The translations under genes were made by a program, and so were the position numbers. The notes below the pieces were generated by a model. The model did no database searches. It saw only the letters and a list, made by a program, of their open reading frames with translations, and was not told where the DNA came from. This document shows, piece by piece, positions 30,796 to 33,112 of a stretch of DNA of 33,112 bases. The stretch's first letter is position 1. Every line of letters begins with the position of its first letter. The stretch lies in NCBI GenBank assembly GCA_031276195.1, contig JAISNN010000047.1, forward strand, positions 1 through 33,112, given 5' to 3'. This DNA comes from Clostridiales bacterium (GTDB lineage: Bacteria; Bacillota; Clostridia; Christensenellales; JAISNN01).

Positions 30796-31596
30796 ATGAA
30801 TATATGGACGGAAAACAGCATAAAATTGGCAAATCAAAAAAATTATTTAGATTTGCTTTATAAAATATACCCTATGTCGATTAATTTACGCAGAGAATTA
30901 TCAGATTCCGCGGCAAAAGCGATAGAAACGCACTTTAATAATAAAGATAACTTATCTTTATTGAAAATACTGCTAAAAAACGATATATTCCCTCTTAAAG
31001 ATTCTTATGTCGCATATTTAAAAAAAGATAATTCCGCAATAGACAGAAATCCGCTGACGGTTGACAGACTTTCCGGAATGCTTTATGAGTTGGGTCTTGA
31101 TGAAATTATAGAAAGATCCTCCGCTCCGAAAGAAACGAACAGACAAATAGGTCCTTTATTTAGACAGTGGATACAAAACGGTTCATTAGGCGTTAAAGTT
31201 ACGGAGAATAGTAATGAATTTTTGAACTATGATGGCAATATTGTTCTAAATTCTTACGATGAAGCCAAAAAAGAATTTGCGGAAAAATATCTTGGCTATA
31301 GTCATAATAAAGGCTTGGATTTTATAGCGAAATTTAATAACAAATATGTTATCGCGGAAGCGAAATTTCTAACGGATTTCGGCGGACATCAAGACGCGCA
31401 ATATGCGGACGCAATTTCAACATTGAAAACCAATCTCAAACCGACAAAATATAATGTGATTAAAATAGCGATACTTGACGGAGTATTGTTTATTAATTGC
31501 GGCATGAAAACGTCAAAATCTATTAGAAGTGATTTTGACGATTCTGAAATAATATTATCCGCGGTATTACTTAGAGATTTTTTGTTTTCTTTGTAA
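30796..31596 (+). CDS. Type II restriction endonuclease, PD-(D/E)xK type
   Basis: The 266-residue product is identified by a nuclease core, KGLDFIAKFNNKYVIAEAKF (Asp175, then Glu188-Ala-Lys190), and by its position 13 bases before a DNA methyltransferase. It would cut unmethylated DNA at the sequence protected by the methylase. The recognition site cannot be read from the sequence. No signal, membrane or zinc motifs are seen. Codons are AT-rich (GAT, AAT, TTA, AAA), unlike the GC-richer neighbours, which suggests recent acquisition. The ribosome site is strong but sits in a hairpin. Another kind of PD-(D/E)xK DNA-binding protein is possible but less likely in this pairing. Confidence 0.87.
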   Translation: MNIWTENSIKLANQKNYLDLLYKIYPMSINLRRELSDSAAKAIETHFNNKDNLSLLKILLKNDIFPLKDSYVAYLKKDNSAIDRNPLTVDRLSGMLYELGLDEIIERSSAPKETNRQIGPLFRQWIQNGSLGVKVTENSNEFLNYDGNIVLNSYDEAKKEFAEKYLGYSHNKGLDFIAKFNNKYVIAEAKFLTDFGGHQDAQYADAISTLKTNLKPTKYNVIKIAILDGVLFINCGMKTSKSIRSDFDDSEIILSAVLLRDFLFSL

Positions 31597-31609
31597 AGGA
31601 GGGCGTTTT

Positions 31610-32806
31610 ATGTGTGCGGAATTAAATTTTAGCGGTAAAAGAAACAGGTCGGATATATTGAAAGATATGTTCGTTTTTTCACCTATCATCATAAAGGGTT
31701 CCGCTCTAATTTACGGCGATAATTTTAACGCAATGTCCTCTTTAGTAAACGGCAATATGAAAGGTAAAATTGACCTTGTATATATTGATCCGCCTTTTAA
31801 CACAAATCAAAACTTTTTAATGTCGGAAGAGAGAGTCGGCACAATCAGCAGAGCCGCGAATGGAATTGTGGCGTATTCGGATAATAAGTCTTTAGACGAA
31901 TACTTGGCATTTATCAGAGACAGACTCGTCGCGATACATGAACTTTTATCGGAAAAAGGGTCTTTGTATCTGCACATCGATAACAAGGTCGGGCATTATA
32001 TAAAAATTATTTTAGATGAAATTTTCGGATGCGATAATTTTAAAAACGATATAACCCGCAAAAAGTCAAATCCCAAAAACTTCAAACGCCGCGCTTACGG
32101 CAATCAAAAAGACACGGTTTTATTTTATTCAAAAAACAAAGATAAAAATATTTGGAACGAAATAACCGTTCAAAAAAGCGGGAAAGATTTAGAAACGAGT
32201 TTCCGCAAAATAGATAATAACGGACGGAGATACACAACCGTTCCGGTTCACGCGCCGGGTGAAACGCAAAACGGAGAAACGGGGTTGGCGTGGAAAGGTA
32301 TGCTTCCGCCCAAAGGCAGACATTGGAGGGTAAAACCGGCGGAATTAGATAGGCTTGATAATGAAGGATTAATAGAGTGGTCAAAAAACGGCGTGCCGAG
32401 ATTGAAAAAATACGCGGATGAACACAAGGGTAATAAAATACAAGATATCTGGTCTTTTATCGACCCTCAAAATCCCAATTATCCAACGGAAAAAAACTTA
32501 AAAATGATAGAAGGCATAATTTTGCAATCATCAAATGAGAATTCGATTGTATTAGATTGCTTCGCGGGCGGCGGAACAACGCTTCTCGCGGCAAGTAATA
32601 CAAAACGAACTTTTATAGGCATTGATAATTCTCAATGTTCTATACGCGCAATAAAAAAAAGATTAGAGGGCATATCTTTTGATTTTATTGACGCTAAAAC
32701 TTACGCTGACAATGATGCTGAATTAACCCCAAAAAACTTGTTTAATCAAGCGAAATCATATGATTTATTTTCCTATGAAGAGCAGTTATTAGAAGTTATC
32801 AATTAA
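31610..32806 (+). CDS. Beta-class DNA methyltransferase of the R-M pair (N6-A or N4-C)
   Basis: The 398-residue product has the catalytic motif IV DPPF (60-63, in DLVYIDPPFNTNQNF) before the SAM-binding motif I FAGGGTT (about 318-324). This order is typical of beta-class exocyclic amino methyltransferases. The region between holds a target-recognition part (about 150-290). It methylates the site cut by its partner and so protects host DNA. The ribosome site AAAGGAGGG overlaps the stop codon of the endonuclease gene, giving tight coupling. It is AT-rich like its partner and unlike the rest of the window. Whether it modifies adenine or cytosine cannot be settled here. Confidence 0.95.
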   Translation: MCAELNFSGKRNRSDILKDMFVFSPIIIKGSALIYGDNFNAMSSLVNGNMKGKIDLVYIDPPFNTNQNFLMSEERVGTISRAANGIVAYSDNKSLDEYLAFIRDRLVAIHELLSEKGSLYLHIDNKVGHYIKIILDEIFGCDNFKNDITRKKSNPKNFKRRAYGNQKDTVLFYSKNKDKNIWNEITVQKSGKDLETSFRKIDNNGRRYTTVPVHAPGETQNGETGLAWKGMLPPKGRHWRVKPAELDRLDNEGLIEWSKNGVPRLKKYADEHKGNKIQDIWSFIDPQNPNYPTEKNLKMIEGIILQSSNENSIVLDCFAGGGTTLLAASNTKRTFIGIDNSQCSIRAIKKRLEGISFDFIDAKTYADNDAELTPKNLFNQAKSYDLFSYEEQLLEVIN

Positions 32807-32822
32807 TGTTTTACAAGATATA

Positions 32823-32868
32823 ACGGTTGAACTTTTAAATCAAACCGGCGGACTTGATTTAAAACCGT
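32823..32868. repeat. Inverted repeat, relative of 20990-21036
   Basis: TTTTAAATCAA (32833-32843) and TTGATTTAAAA (32854-32864) form an 11-base perfect stem with loop ACCGGCGGAC. Outer ACGG/CCGT extends it across a bulge. It is 17 bases after the methylase stop and may end that transcript, although no T-run follows. Confidence 0.7.
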
Positions 32869-32922
32869 CCTCTCTCGCGGATCATAATCATAAATTCTTT
32901 CGCCGCAAAACGCCTCAACTTC

Positions 32923-33112
32923 TCACGAATCGTAATCATACGCGATTTTGTTTTTCTTTTCGCCTTTTAGGTTCAGTATAAAGCCGTCCTCTACCTTGCA
33001 CCACCATTCGGGGTCGCGGTTCGGAAGGTCCTCTAAAATTCCCTCGTCGTCTATATTAGACGGGTTGACAACCTCCAAATCCTCAACTCTTATACTCACA
33101 AAATTTCTGTCC
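32923..33112 (-). CDS. Truncated uncharacterised gene (3' end only)
   Basis: An open minus-strand frame enters from the right edge and ends at TGA 32923-32925, giving 62 residues: ...SIRVEDLEVVNPS..., then LPNRDPEWWCKVEDGF, ending with KNKIAYDYDS. GC and codon use return to the window average. The family is not recognised. The stop region (GATTACGATTCGTGAGA) is followed 40 bases later by a degraded copy (GATTATGATCCGCGAGA), again a gene-end duplication. Confidence 0.7.
   Translation of the reverse strand, partial: DRNFVSIRVEDLEVVNPSNIDDEGILEDLPNRDPEWWCKVEDGFILNLKGEKKNKIAYDYDS

Overview
The window looks like a chromosome fragment from a Bacillota (Firmicutes, Clostridia-like) bacterium. The evidence is a clostridial metG - tatD - TatD-linked radical SAM - rsmA run, strong AGGAGG ribosome sites, SigA promoters with 17-base spacers, a DUF3343 protein beside a selenium/sulfur-type cysteine desulfurase, and a decarboxylase pair of the OadG/MmdA kind. 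I place it no more finely than that; an uncultured gut lineage is a guess. No rRNA, tRNA, CRISPR array, transposase or phage structural gene was seen.

Layout: 0.4-4.6 kb (minus strand) holds a membrane acyltransferase-like protein, an OadG-type gamma subunit and a biotin-dependent carboxyltransferase. 5.0-11.1 kb (minus) is the rsmA/radical SAM/tatD/metG run with a well-formed promoter at 11.1 kb. 11.3-15.0 kb has a small Lys-rich protein and the two-gene B12-binding radical SAM (TIGR03960) / DUF2344 (TIGR03936) pair. 15.5-18.6 kb has a tiny Cys/Gly-rich peptide, DUF3343 and a divergently placed cysteine desulfurase. 18.7-20.6 kb has two unrecognised minus-strand genes. 21.3-30.7 kb (plus) carries a clan GH-D glycosidase-like protein, a short-chain dehydrogenase with a very long repetitive N-terminus, a MarR regulator with a lipoprotein esterase, an N-acetylmuramoyl-alanine amidase and a second acyltransferase-like membrane protein. 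30.8-32.8 kb is a type II restriction-modification pair of visibly lower GC. A truncated minus-strand gene lies at the right edge.

The outstanding feature is repeat invasion. Nearly every spacer is built of short tandem or dispersed repeats, with at least two families of 7-3-7 hairpins: CGCGGTA-(CTA/TAG)-TACCGCG and CCCCTCC-CAC-GGAGGGG. The same kind of material also sits in frame inside conserved proteins. MetRS, the cysteine desulfurase, the TatD-linked radical SAM protein, the DUF2344 protein, the TIGR03960 protein and the dehydrogenase all carry 47-380 residue low-complexity, internally repeated segments that the families do not normally have. The exact 17-base palindrome is read as codons in the desulfurase insert, and relatives of it are read in the same phase (giving G-I/S-x-P) in MetRS and the dehydrogenase. 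This resembles the logic of Rickettsia palindromic elements. In several genes the tandem array downstream also starts within the last codons or the stop codon, so gene ends are being duplicated outward. Sense strands of spacers and inserts are both A-rich and T-poor, which suggests one expansion process that selection tolerates in spacers and in protein loops.
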